A stretch of DNA of 64,000 nucleotides from MAG-120531 sp002378585 (lineage in GTDB: Bacteria; Bacteroidota; Bacteroidia; Flavobacteriales; Flavobacteriaceae): assembly GCA_937890575.1 (NCBI GenBank), contig CALADZ010000005.1, positions 14,398 to 78,397 on the forward strand. Reading direction: 5' to 3'. This document shows positions 1 through 8,472 of this stretch, piece by piece (within the stretch, counting starts at the first letter, position 1; each line of letters begins with the position of its first letter). Made by a program: the position numbers and the translations under genes. The notes beneath the pieces were generated by a model. It did no database searches. It saw nothing but the letters and a program-made list of their open reading frames with translations, and had not been told where the DNA came from.

Positions 1-467
1 ATTCCCTGGGATTTTTCTGCGAGCTTGAGCAGCACTAAATCAGACCACGGTTTCCACAGAGACAGGTATGCTCCTGGGCTATTTTGGGGTACGCTCCAAG
101 CGCTATTCATCAATAACACCCCTTGTTTGGCCCAATCACCTAAATGCCCATGTCTGGCTGTGGGTACGCGGTATTCAGCGCTTAATTCTTTAAATATATT
201 AATCAGTGATGGGGGTATAGGTTGATCAGGGGCCACTGAAAAGGCATAACCATCAGCCTGTCCAGGACCATGGTAAGGATCCTGACCCAGCAAGACCACT
301 TTTACCGTTGAAACAGGCGTTGATTTAAAGGCATTAAAAAGTTGATCTACCTGAGGAAGGTCTTGATTTAACTGATGTTTTTCTCTTTGAGCCGACCACC
401 ATTTTGTCCAGTTTTCCTGTGTCTTTTGGTCAAAAAGGAATTCTTTCCAATTGTCGGGTAGATCCAT
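1..467 (-). CDS. ung: Uracil-DNA glycosylase, 3' end beyond the window
   Basis: This enzyme removes uracil from DNA as the first step of base excision repair. About 155 N-terminal residues are visible. They include the water-activating motif GQDPYHGPGQA with its Asp, the uracil-stacking AFSV segment, the Pro-rich loop IPPSLINIFKEL, and GVLLMN with the uracil-contacting Asn. The following segment is unusual: typical Ung reads about AGSH..GWE.FTD, but here it reads PGAYLSLWKPWSD. The Gly-Ser loop and the HPSPLS intercalation loop lie outside the window. The ATG at 467 gives MDLPDNWKEF, a normal Ung N-terminus. The gene diverges from mutS2 across 36 bases; a near-consensus -7 element (TAATTTTA on the minus strand, plus 486-493) with TTTG 21 bases upstream could serve it. 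The family call is sure; the divergence is real in the sequence but its effect is unknown. Confidence 0.9.
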   Translation of the reverse strand, partial: MDLPDNWKEFLFDQKTQENWTKWWSAQREKHQLNQDLPQVDQLFNAFKSTPVSTVKVVLLGQDPYHGPGQADGYAFSVAPDQPIPPSLINIFKELSAEYRVPTARHGHLGDWAKQGVLLMNSAWSVPQNSPGAYLSLWKPWSDLVLLKLAEKSQG

Positions 468-484
468 ACAGAGTTGTATTTTTG
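451..484 (+). promoter_or_regulatory. Putative mutS2 promoter (TTG ... TATTTTTG)
   Basis: TATTTTTG at 477-484 matches the Bacteroidota -7 consensus TAnnTTTG exactly. A TTG at 451-453 lies 23 bases upstream, at the long end of normal spacing. Transcription would begin near 488-490, leaving a leader of about 15 bases before the ATG at 504. The -33 part lies inside ung. Confidence 0.42.
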
Positions 485-503
485 GCTAAAATTAGTCCTT
501 TAG

Positions 504-2678
504 ATGTCCTGGAGCAAAATTCAGCTAAAAACCATTGAAGATTTAGAGTTCCCTACCGTTTTACAACAGGTATCAGAACGTTGCCATACGGACAAGGGTA
601 GAGAACGCGCGTTATCTCTGCTCCCTTTTGTGGATAAAACAGAAGCGATCGTGGCCATGACGCAGACAGCGGAATACCTGGATAGTTTTTCCAACAACAA
701 TAAAATCCCTAACCACGGTTTTGAATCGATTGATCGAGAAGTTCAAATATTGGGTATTGATCAAATGGTACTGGATGCTCCTGGGTTTCACAGGATCGCA
801 CAGCTTTATGATACATGGTTTCAGCATCATGTCTTCTTCAAAAAGATGGGTAATTATTTTCCTTTATTATCCCAACTGAGCGCTACCCACCTACCCTGCC
901 CTGAGTTACCTGAGCAAATTCAAAGTGTTTTCGATCGATTTGGGGAGATAAAGGATGACGCATCTCCCTCGTTGAGGATAATCCGTTTGGAAATGGGACT
1001 GTGCCGGGATAAACGCAACAAGAGTTTTTCTCAAGCGATCAGCCATGCAGTAGCTCAAGACTATCTCGATGAAATCCGAGAGTCCGTGGTAGACAATCGA
1101 CGTGTATTGGCCGTTAAGGCAATGCATCGAAGAAAGATTAAAGGCAGTGCTTTAGGTATGTCCAAAACCGGGAGTATTGTGTTTATTGAACCCGAATCCT
1201 GTATGGTACATTCTCGAGCTCTTTCGATGCTAGAGATTGATGAACAAGAGGAAATACAACGGATTTTGGCGCAATTGACCGAACGTATTCGCAGGTTTGC
1301 TCCTGACCTAGTGAGGTACCAGTCATTTTTGGCCCATATGGATGTCGTCTGTGCCAAAGCGCGTTATGCTCAATTAATGGACGGTGTCATGCCACAGATA
1401 GCTGATCGGCAGGAACTTCAGTTTAAAAAAGCCTATCATCCCCTACTGTATCTAACTAATAAAAAAAACAATACTCCAACGCATCCACAAGACATTCACT
1501 TACACGATCAGAACAGAATTGTGGTGATTTCTGGTCCGAATGCTGGCGGAAAAAGTATCACCCTAAAAACCATAGGGTTGTTGCAAATTATGATGCAATC
1601 TGGATTATTAATCCCTGTGCATCCAGCGACAACGCTTTGTTTTTTTGACAAAATATTGTCGGATATTGGGGATAATCAGTCGATTGAAAACCATTTGAGC
1701 ACCTATAGTTCGAGGCTTAAAAACATGAATGAGTTTTTGAAAAAATGCAACGAACGGACTTTATTTTTGATCGATGAATTTGGTACTGGTTCAGACCCTG
1801 AATTAGGAGGTGCTTTAGCAGAAACGTTTTTAGAGGAATTTTACCAAAAAGGGTCTTATGGCGTAATTACGACCCACTACACCAACCTAAAAATGTTGGC
1901 CGATGAGTTGCCTTTTGCCTCTAATGCCAATATGCTTTTTGATGCGCAGTCACTCTCCCCCACCTATCAATTGGTGTTGGGTGAAGCGGGTAGTTCATTT
2001 ACCTTTGAGGTAGCACAAAAGAATGGGATTCCCTATGGATTGATTAACCGAGCCAAGAAAAAGATCGAAAAAGGGAAGGTGCGTTTCGATGCTACTATTG
2101 CCAAATTGCAACAAGAAAGATCCCAGGTTCGTGCTCAAGATAGTTTGCTCAAAGATCAATCCAACAAAGCAGAACAAGAAGCCAAGCGATTGACCGAGTT
2201 AAACGCGAAGATTAAGGACAAACTGGTGAAATATCAGCAGCTGTACGACGCCAATCAACGGGTGCTAGCCCTAGGTCAAAAAGTGGAACAGCTTGCCCTA
2301 CAGTACTTTAAAGACACCAAAAAACGTTCCTTAGTCTCGGGCTTGTTACAACTCGTCGAAACAGAAAACGCCAAAAGAAAAAAACAGTCGACTGTTGTCG
2401 AGAAAAAAGAAAAACAAGTGTTGCAAGAGGTGCAACAAGAGGTTATTGCACAGTTGCCTAAGGTTAGGGCCGAAAAGAAGAAAAAACAAGCTCTAGCCGA
2501 AAAAGCTCCTGAAAAACCTATGGTGGATCTGCAAGTTGGGGATCGGGTCCGCATGTTTGACGGTAAAGCCATAGGATCCATTGACGCCATTGAAAAAAAC
2601 AAGGCTACTGTAAATTATGGTGTTTTTACCACCAAGGTTAATTTGGATCAATTGGAATTTGTTTCCAGGAAAAAGTAG
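504..2678 (+). CDS. mutS2: MutS2-family ATPase lacking the Smr domain
   Basis: This is a MutS-like ATPase of the MutS2 branch, whose members act on branched DNA or collided ribosomes rather than in mismatch repair. The core and lever region covers about residues 1-300. Walker A GPNAGGKS is at about 344-351, the signature segment SDIGDNQSIENHLS at about 386-399, and Walker B LFLIDEFGTGSDPELGG at about 420-436. A long Lys/Glu/Gln-rich coiled coil (about 520-660) and a small KOW/SH3-like end (VGDRVRMFDGKAIGSI) follow. The protein stops there at 724 residues. The C-terminal Smr nuclease domain of Bacillus-type MutS2 (about 780 residues) is absent, so it would not cut nucleic acid by that route. 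The next gene starts 2 bases after the stop, indicating co-transcription. Confidence 0.92.
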   Translation: MSWSKIQLKTIEDLEFPTVLQQVSERCHTDKGRERALSLLPFVDKTEAIVAMTQTAEYLDSFSNNNKIPNHGFESIDREVQILGIDQMVLDAPGFHRIAQLYDTWFQHHVFFKKMGNYFPLLSQLSATHLPCPELPEQIQSVFDRFGEIKDDASPSLRIIRLEMGLCRDKRNKSFSQAISHAVAQDYLDEIRESVVDNRRVLAVKAMHRRKIKGSALGMSKTGSIVFIEPESCMVHSRALSMLEIDEQEEIQRILAQLTERIRRFAPDLVRYQSFLAHMDVVCAKARYAQLMDGVMPQIADRQELQFKKAYHPLLYLTNKKNNTPTHPQDIHLHDQNRIVVISGPNAGGKSITLKTIGLLQIMMQSGLLIPVHPATTLCFFDKILSDIGDNQSIENHLSTYSSRLKNMNEFLKKCNERTLFLIDEFGTGSDPELGGALAETFLEEFYQKGSYGVITTHYTNLKMLADELPFASNANMLFDAQSLSPTYQLVLGEAGSSFTFEVAQKNGIPYGLINRAKKKIEKGKVRFDATIAKLQQERSQVRAQDSLLKDQSNKAEQEAKRLTELNAKIKDKLVKYQQLYDANQRVLALGQKVEQLALQYFKDTKKRSLVSGLLQLVETENAKRKKQSTVVEKKEKQVLQEVQQEVIAQLPKVRAEKKKKQALAEKAPEKPMVDLQVGDRVRMFDGKAIGSIDAIEKNKATVNYGVFTTKVNLDQLEFVSRKK

Positions 2679-2680
2679 TC

Positions 2681-3103
2681 ATGAGTGGACTTGTGATTTT
2701 TGATGGTACTTGTGGGCTTTGCCACAAAGCGGTGCGATTTCTCTCATCAATTCCCACAAAAACCCCATTGAACTATGTGTCCAGTCACAGTGATTTCGGA
2801 AACGATTTGCTCGTATCTCGAGGTTGGGACACACTAGCAGAGGAAACAGTTATGCTCATTCACCCATCGGGTGTTGTCTACCAGAAGTCAGCGGCAGTCC
2901 TGGAAGCTTTGTGTTTGATCAGACCGAATAACGTCCTGTTTAAGGGATTGAGGTATTTGAAAAACCCGTTATTTGACTGGTTATATGAGGCAATAGCTAA
3001 AAACCGTAGAAAGTGGTTTTCCCCCCAAAAAGAAGACTGTTTGATTCAGCTTAAATACGGACGTGTGTTGACGCAAAAATCGGAAGGGAAAATTAATCCC
3101 TAA
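2681..3103 (+). CDS. DCC-family (DUF393) thiol-disulfide oxidoreductase-like protein
   Basis: The 140-residue protein starts with VIFDGTCGLCHKAVRFL. This is the DxxCxxC hallmark of the DCC/DUF393 family, which has a thioredoxin-like fold and a presumed redox role; substrates are generally unknown. The CxxC (about residues 11-14) sits where thioredoxins carry their active site. The C-terminal part, with YLKNPLFDWLYEAIAKNRRKWF, is typical of the family. No signal peptide or membrane segment is seen, so it should be cytoplasmic. It lies 2 bases after mutS2 and so is probably in the same transcript. Its stop overlaps the stop of the convergent symporter gene by 11 bases. Family call firm; function open. 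Confidence 0.85.
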   Translation: MSGLVIFDGTCGLCHKAVRFLSSIPTKTPLNYVSSHSDFGNDLLVSRGWDTLAEETVMLIHPSGVVYQKSAAVLEALCLIRPNNVLFKGLRYLKNPLFDWLYEAIAKNRRKWFSPQKEDCLIQLKYGRVLTQKSEGKINP

Positions 3104-4364
3104 GTTTTCCTACAGATTTTGCTACAATCATCGATACTGTGGCGTCTCCAGAGACATTAACTACAGTTCTACACATATCCAAAGGTCGATCTACCGCAAA
3201 AATAAGGGCCAGGCCTGCTTCAGGGATACCCGCCTGTGCGAGTACAATCACCAACATAACCATTCCCGCGCCAGGTACTGCAGCACTGCCTATGGAGGCC
3301 AATGTAGCCGTAGCTACAATGCCTAATTGAGCGGCAAATCCAAGTTCCATGCCAAAAGCTTGGGCGATAAAAACAGCCGCCACGGCTTGGTAAAGACTGG
3401 TTCCATCCATATTTATAGTCGCACCTATGGGCAGTACAAAGCTACTTACCTCCTCTTCAACGCCTAAGTGATCTTCTACACATTCCATAGTCACTGGAAG
3501 CGTTGCGGCACTTGAACTAGTCGAGAAGGCCAACAATTGTGCGGGACCCATACCTGATTGAAAGAACGCAGGTTTTTTTCCAGTAAATAAATAAACCAGC
3601 AACCAATAAAAAACAATCATCAAGGCCAATCCGATGACCACCGACAATGCGTACATGCCCAAGGCTTGAAACAGGTCTACGCTGGGTGCTTCTACAACCA
3701 ACGCCGCCATTAATGAAAACACCCCATAAGGTGCCGCCAACATGATTAAGTCAATCATTTTCAAGATCACTTCATTGAGTGAATCAAAAAATGATTTAAC
3801 TGGCTTTCCGATCTCCTCGGGAACTAGCATTAAAGAAATTCCAAAAAACAGAGCAAAAAAGATGACCTGTAACATATTTCCGTTATCGCTGGCCGCTTTG
3901 AAAATATTATCGGGTACTAGGTCCACAATAGCCTGAAGCGGGGCGGCCTCTTGTTGTGCACGAGCAGCTTCAATTTTTTGGGAGGCGTCCTGACTGTAGT
4001 TTTCAATCAATTCTAGGCGCGTGGTTTCCGAAATAGAATGACCAGGTCGAATAATATTAACCACCAAAAGTCCTAAACTGACAGCAATCACTGTGGTCAT
4101 CAGGTAAAGTCCGATCGTTTTACCTCCCATCTTAGATAGCTTGGAAACATCCTTTAGGTCGGAAACTCCCTTGATTAAAGAAGCAAGTATCAAGGGGACT
4201 GCAATAAGCTTTAGCGCGTTGATAAAAATTGTTCCCCAAGGTTTAATCCAATGACTGATCCAAAGCGCCCCTGAACTCCACTGATTCATCATCAAAGCAA
4301 ATAAGATCCCCATGACCATACCGATCATGATTTTCCAATGTAGGGGTAGTTTTTTAAAATTCAT
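3093..4364 (-). CDS. Dicarboxylate/amino acid:cation symporter (DAACS family)
   Basis: This inner-membrane transporter imports acidic amino acids or C4-dicarboxylates with Na+ or H+. At 423 residues it has the full GltP/GltPh layout: the Ser-rich hairpin STSSSAATLP at about 281-290, the cation-binding NMDGT at about 318-322, the hairpin-2 tip GSAAVPGAG at about 359-367, and the TM8 binding strip DRPLDMCRTVVNVSGD at about 392-407. The Arg in DMCRT corresponds to the residue that marks acidic-substrate carriers, so glutamate, aspartate or a dicarboxylate is more likely than a neutral amino acid. The ATG at 4364 lies inside the end of aroC (11-base overlap, same strand), implying co-transcription. 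The exact substrate cannot be read from sequence. Confidence 0.93.
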   Translation of the reverse strand: MNFKKLPLHWKIMIGMVMGILFALMMNQWSSGALWISHWIKPWGTIFINALKLIAVPLILASLIKGVSDLKDVSKLSKMGGKTIGLYLMTTVIAVSLGLLVVNIIRPGHSISETTRLELIENYSQDASQKIEAARAQQEAAPLQAIVDLVPDNIFKAASDNGNMLQVIFFALFFGISLMLVPEEIGKPVKSFFDSLNEVILKMIDLIMLAAPYGVFSLMAALVVEAPSVDLFQALGMYALSVVIGLALMIVFYWLLVYLFTGKKPAFFQSGMGPAQLLAFSTSSSAATLPVTMECVEDHLGVEEEVSSFVLPIGATINMDGTSLYQAVAAVFIAQAFGMELGFAAQLGIVATATLASIGSAAVPGAGMVMLVIVLAQAGIPEAGLALIFAVDRPLDMCRTVVNVSGDATVSMIVAKSVGKLRD

Positions 4365-5433
4365 GTGTGCGGTTTAGTTGTGCTTTGCGTATCAGTGAAA
4401 AGTCTGCCATAACCAAGGCAGCCATGGCTTCAACAATAGGAACAGCTCTAGGTACGACACATGGATCATGCCTTCCTTTGCCATGGGTTTCTATAACTTC
4501 ACCAGACTTATTGATGGTTGTGTAGGCTTGAATCAATGTAGCCACGGGCTTAAAGGCGACCCTAAAATAAATATCCATCCCATTCGAAATCCCTCCTTGT
4601 ACCCCACCACTGTGGTTAGTCACTGTGGAACCATCGGTTTGGTAGGCATCGTTATGAGCGCTGCCTTTCATAGTAACGCCATGAAAGCCCGATCCGTATT
4701 CAAATCCTTTAACGGCATTGATCGAAAGCATAGCGGAGCCTAGTCTGGCGTGTAATTTATCAAAAACTGGTTCACCTAATCCTACGGGTACTCCTTGAAT
4801 CACACAATCGATCACCCCACCAATGGTGTCCCCTTCCTTTTTTATCGATTTGATCAACGACTCCATTTCTGCCGCCTTTTTTGGGTCGGGGCAACGAACA
4901 TCGTTGGTTTCTGTTTGCGTTAAATCCAATTCTAGGTAGGACTTATCCAGGCATACATTTCCAACCTGACTTACGTAGGCTTGAATTTGTATGGAGGGAA
5001 TAATTTGTTTCGCTAGGGCACCCGCTACGACTCGAGCGGCTGTTTCTCTAGCTGAACTTCTACCCCCACCCCGAAAATCGCGAAAACCATATTTTTGGTC
5101 ATACACATAATCCGCGTGGGATGGACGATAAGAATCAGCTATGTGCGTGTAGTCTTGTGATTTTTGATTGGTATTAAATATGGCAAATCCAATGGGGGTT
5201 CCCGTAGTTTTTCCCTCAAAGATTCCGGAAAAAAGTTGAACTTGATCGGGTTCCTTTCTCTGGGTAACTAAGGCAGACTGCCCGGGTTTTCTTCGGTCTA
5301 AATCTCTTTGAATGGCCTCCATGTCCAGGAGTATCCCAGGAGGAACTCCGTCAAGTACGCCGCCAATAGCCATACCATGAGATTCGCCAAAAGTTGATAG
5401 TTTTAATAGTGTTCCGAAGGAATTTCCTGCCAT
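4354..5433 (-). CDS. aroC: Chorismate synthase
   Basis: This enzyme converts 5-enolpyruvylshikimate-3-phosphate to chorismate, the last common step to aromatic amino acids, folate and quinones, using reduced FMN. The 359-residue protein has the family signatures: GESHGMAIGGVLDGVPPG near residues 13-30, GRSSARETAARV with the Arg/Ser of the phosphate and flavin site, HSGGVQGGISNGMDI, and the late RHDPCVVPRAVPI segment with the conserved Arg-His-Asp. The ATG at 5433 follows a strong promoter match at 5448-5477. It is the first gene of a two-gene unit with the downstream symporter, whose start overlaps the aroC end by 11 bases. Confidence 0.97.
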   Translation of the reverse strand: MAGNSFGTLLKLSTFGESHGMAIGGVLDGVPPGILLDMEAIQRDLDRRKPGQSALVTQRKEPDQVQLFSGIFEGKTTGTPIGFAIFNTNQKSQDYTHIADSYRPSHADYVYDQKYGFRDFRGGGRSSARETAARVVAGALAKQIIPSIQIQAYVSQVGNVCLDKSYLELDLTQTETNDVRCPDPKKAAEMESLIKSIKKEGDTIGGVIDCVIQGVPVGLGEPVFDKLHARLGSAMLSINAVKGFEYGSGFHGVTMKGSAHNDAYQTDGSTVTNHSGGVQGGISNGMDIYFRVAFKPVATLIQAYTTINKSGEVIETHGKGRHDPCVVPRAVPIVEAMAALVMADFSLIRKAQLNRTHEF

Positions 5434-5447
5434 AATGAGGTAAAATA

Positions 5448-5477
5448 CAAATATAACGAATTGATATCTAAGGCCAA
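5448..5477 (-). promoter_or_regulatory. aroC promoter (TTG-N19-TATATTTG)
   Basis: On the minus strand, TATATTTG (plus 5448-5455) is an exact TAnnTTTG match, and TTG (plus 5475-5477) lies 19 bases upstream. This is the expected Bacteroidota sigma-factor spacing. Transcription would start near 5443, about 10 bases before the aroC ATG. Confidence 0.6.
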
Positions 5478-5481
5478 TACC

Positions 5482-8427
5482 CTAAGCCAATGCTTCCAAA
5501 AGCAGGGTAACCGGGTGTTTCGCTTTTTTCTTGGTTCCGTCTTCAATCTGGTGCCTGCAACTCGTACCGTTTGCCGCAATTTCAACGTGTTTTTCAGCTT
5601 TTCGTATAGCGGGGAATAACCGTAAATTTCCTATATCCATACTTACTTGGTAGTGTTCTTTTTCATAACCAAATGAACCGGCCATACCGCAACACCCGGA
5701 ATTGATTAGGGCTACAGAGTATTTTTCAGGTAGGTTAAGCAGATCAAAGGTGTCTTTTGCATTTTCCAAAGCTTTTTGATGACAATGGCAGTGAACCTTG
5801 ATTTCTTTGTTGGATCTGGTGAATTGTTTAGAAGATATAGTTCCTTGAGCGGCTTCTTGCGCTAAAAAGTGTTCTATCGTCATACTGGATTTGGCCAGAT
5901 CAGCTACCCTAGAATCACCAGACAGCATTCGGGGGTATTCGTCTTTAAAACTGAGCACTGCAGAGGGCTCAATACCCAGAACGGGCATTGATTTGGCTAT
6001 GTAGGGTGATAAATTATTTAGATTTTTTTGGGCCAAGTCCTGAGCTTGTTTTAAAAAACCTTTGGATAAAAAAGTACGGCCGCTATCTCCCTGATAGAGC
6101 TTCACTTGATATCCCAAACGAATTAACAATGCCAATGCATCCTCACCTACTGGTACATCAAGTGTGTTGGTGAACTCATCGATAAACAACACCACTTCTT
6201 TACCCGTGGGCTGATATTGAGCCAACAAGGATTGATGCATCTGGTTAAAACGCTGACGATAAACGCGTGGTATGTGCCTGGCGGGAGCAATACCCAGTGC
6301 TTTTTTTAGTAAACTGGAGAAAAAAGAGGAACCATTGACTGCATTGGCCAAAGGAGCCACTTTTTGTGCCATTTGGTTGATCACACCACTGTAGGCAAAA
6401 AACTTTGCTCTTAGCGGATATCCATTTAATTCTTGGTACTGATATAAAAACTCAGCTTTCATGGTGGTCATGTCTACGTTGCTAGGACATTCACTAGCAC
6501 ATGCCTTGCAGCCTACACACAAATCAAGAGAGTCCTTGACTATTTCTGCGTGATCAGGTTTTGTCATCCCCCCATGAGTTATCATCTCACGCAGTACATT
6601 GGCCCGACCTCTGGTGGTGTCTTTTTCCTCTTTGGTAGCTTGATAACTCGGACACATACCCCCCGCTGCGTGGTGGGTTTTACGGCAATCCCCACTACCA
6701 TTGCAGGCTTCTGCTGCCCTGAGGATACCCAATTTGTCAGAAAAATCAAGGAAGGTGTTTACCTCTGGTTCTTCTCGATCTACTTCATAGCGCAGAGATT
6801 CATCCATTTTGTAGGCCTCAACAATTTTTCCAGGATTAAACAGATGGTGTGGGTCAAAAAGATTTTTTACAGATTTAAGCACTTCGTAATTTTCAGTGCC
6901 AATCAGCATAGGAATGAATTCTGCGCGAACGATACCATCCCCATGCTCCCCGCTAAATGAACCTTTATATTTTTTGGTCAATGCGGCCACCTCTGTGGTT
7001 ATGGAGCGAAACAGCACGACGTCTTCTGATTTCTTCAAATTCAGTATCGGTCTAAGATGTATTTCTCCAGCGCCTGCATGGGCGTAGTAAACCGCATCCT
7101 GCTTGTAGCGGCGCATCAATTCAGAAAATTCCCCTATAAAAAACTTTAAATCAGCCAAGGCCACAGCCGTATCTTCAATACAGGCTACTGCTTTTCGGTC
7201 ACCTACCATGTTTCCAAGCAGGCCTAAACCAGCTTTGCGCAATGTCTCTGCTTTGGTAATTTCACTTTGAGCTAGCACTGGTTGAGCGTAGCTCAGTCCT
7301 GACTCACTTACTCGGGCATTGAGTTGAACTAATTTTTGTTCGAGTTGTTCTTGATCATCTGCTCTAACCTCAAGCATGAGCACAGCGGCTGGATCACCCT
7401 CGACAAAATATCTGTTGGCTTGTTGCTCCCGGTTGTTTTTGGTGCAGTCCAAAATAACTTTGTCCATCATTTCACAACTGTACAATCCCTCTTGCATTAA
7501 CGGATATACATCAGATAGGCAATCTTCTATGGAGTGATAATGAGTCACCATCATGGCCCCTACTGCAGGAGGAAGCGGGTCGAGCTTTAAGGTGATAGAT
7601 GTGGTGAATGCTAGTGTGCCTTCACTACCACACAGCAATGGGATTAAATTAATCCCTGGTTTATCCCCACCCAAAAACTCACTGTCAAACAATAAATCAA
7701 CAGCATAACCAGTGTTTCTGCGGTGTATTTCCTTTTTAGGAAATGCTTCAACGATCCGTTCTTGGACTTCACGAGGTGCAAGTAAGTCTTTTAAGCCACG
7801 GTAAAGGGTACCTTCAAAATTGTCTTGTTCAATTTTTTGCTTCCATTGCTCTGTAGTCAGTTCGTTTATTTGGGTGGTGCTCCCATCGCTGAGTAAGACT
7901 TCCAAGGAAACAACCTTATCCCGGGTTACACCATATTTTATGGAGGTGGTTCCGGACGAATTATTGCCGACCATTCCGCCAATCATACAGCGGTTTGACG
8001 TAGAAGTGTTTGGACCGAAAAACAGTCCGTATGGTTTTAAGTACGCGTTAAGCTCGTCTCTGATCACTCCAGGCTGAACCACTACCGTGCGCGCTTCAAC
8101 ATTTAATTCAATGATTTTTGTCCAATGACGTGATACATCTACTACCAAGCCTTCTCCCACGCACTGACCTGCTAGTGATGTCCCAGCAGTCCTTGGAATC
8201 AAGCTGATTTGGTGGGTTTGTGCCCAAGTCACAATTTTTTTTAGGTCCTCAATATCTTTGGGAAAAGCAACTCCTAAGGGTAGTTTTCTGTAGACAGAAC
8301 CGTCTGTGGCATACATGGCCCTGGTTCCTTGATCCCATTGTAGTTTTCCCTCTAGTTGTTCTTGTAGCTGAGAAAAGATCGCGTTCTGCAAATTTGTATG
8401 GATTTGCCTCAAAAATAAGCATTTCAT
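5482..8427 (-). CDS. FAD-linked oxidase / Fe-S protein fusion (GlcD-GlcF type, YdiJ-like 2-hydroxyacid dehydrogenase)
   Basis: A single 981-residue chain joins a flavin dehydrogenase to an iron-sulfur electron-transfer half, as in YdiJ-like D-2-hydroxyglutarate or D-lactate dehydrogenases. The N-terminal FAD_binding_4 domain (about 35-260) contains PRTAGTSLAGQCVG and GGMVGNNSSGTTSIKYG. The FAD-oxidase C domain (about 270-540) contains HAGAGEIHLRP and SGEHGDGIVRAEF. A ferredoxin-like segment has the CNGSGDCR...GGMCPSY pattern and CVGCKACASECPSNVDM (about 580-670). A C-terminal CCG-type domain has CHCHQKAL and NSGCCGMAGSFGYE. I start at the ATG at 8427; the TTG immediately before it is less likely. 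It diverges from the TlpA-like lipoprotein gene and ends 48 bases before aroC, which has its own promoter. The exact substrate is unknown. Confidence 0.9.
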   Translation of the reverse strand: MKCLFLRQIHTNLQNAIFSQLQEQLEGKLQWDQGTRAMYATDGSVYRKLPLGVAFPKDIEDLKKIVTWAQTHQISLIPRTAGTSLAGQCVGEGLVVDVSRHWTKIIELNVEARTVVVQPGVIRDELNAYLKPYGLFFGPNTSTSNRCMIGGMVGNNSSGTTSIKYGVTRDKVVSLEVLLSDGSTTQINELTTEQWKQKIEQDNFEGTLYRGLKDLLAPREVQERIVEAFPKKEIHRRNTGYAVDLLFDSEFLGGDKPGINLIPLLCGSEGTLAFTTSITLKLDPLPPAVGAMMVTHYHSIEDCLSDVYPLMQEGLYSCEMMDKVILDCTKNNREQQANRYFVEGDPAAVLMLEVRADDQEQLEQKLVQLNARVSESGLSYAQPVLAQSEITKAETLRKAGLGLLGNMVGDRKAVACIEDTAVALADLKFFIGEFSELMRRYKQDAVYYAHAGAGEIHLRPILNLKKSEDVVLFRSITTEVAALTKKYKGSFSGEHGDGIVRAEFIPMLIGTENYEVLKSVKNLFDPHHLFNPGKIVEAYKMDESLRYEVDREEPEVNTFLDFSDKLGILRAAEACNGSGDCRKTHHAAGGMCPSYQATKEEKDTTRGRANVLREMITHGGMTKPDHAEIVKDSLDLCVGCKACASECPSNVDMTTMKAEFLYQYQELNGYPLRAKFFAYSGVINQMAQKVAPLANAVNGSSFFSSLLKKALGIAPARHIPRVYRQRFNQMHQSLLAQYQPTGKEVVLFIDEFTNTLDVPVGEDALALLIRLGYQVKLYQGDSGRTFLSKGFLKQAQDLAQKNLNNLSPYIAKSMPVLGIEPSAVLSFKDEYPRMLSGDSRVADLAKSSMTIEHFLAQEAAQGTISSKQFTRSNKEIKVHCHCHQKALENAKDTFDLLNLPEKYSVALINSGCCGMAGSFGYEKEHYQVSMDIGNLRLFPAIRKAEKHVEIAANGTSCRHQIEDGTKKKAKHPVTLLLEALA

Positions 8428-8472
8428 CAATTAAAAGAATCAACCTACCTTTACACTTCACAAAACATATAT

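Noticed and set aside
6550..6960. 136-codon open frame opposite the FAD/Fe-S gene
   Set aside because: Antisense to conserved Fe-S coding sequence and without domain signatures.
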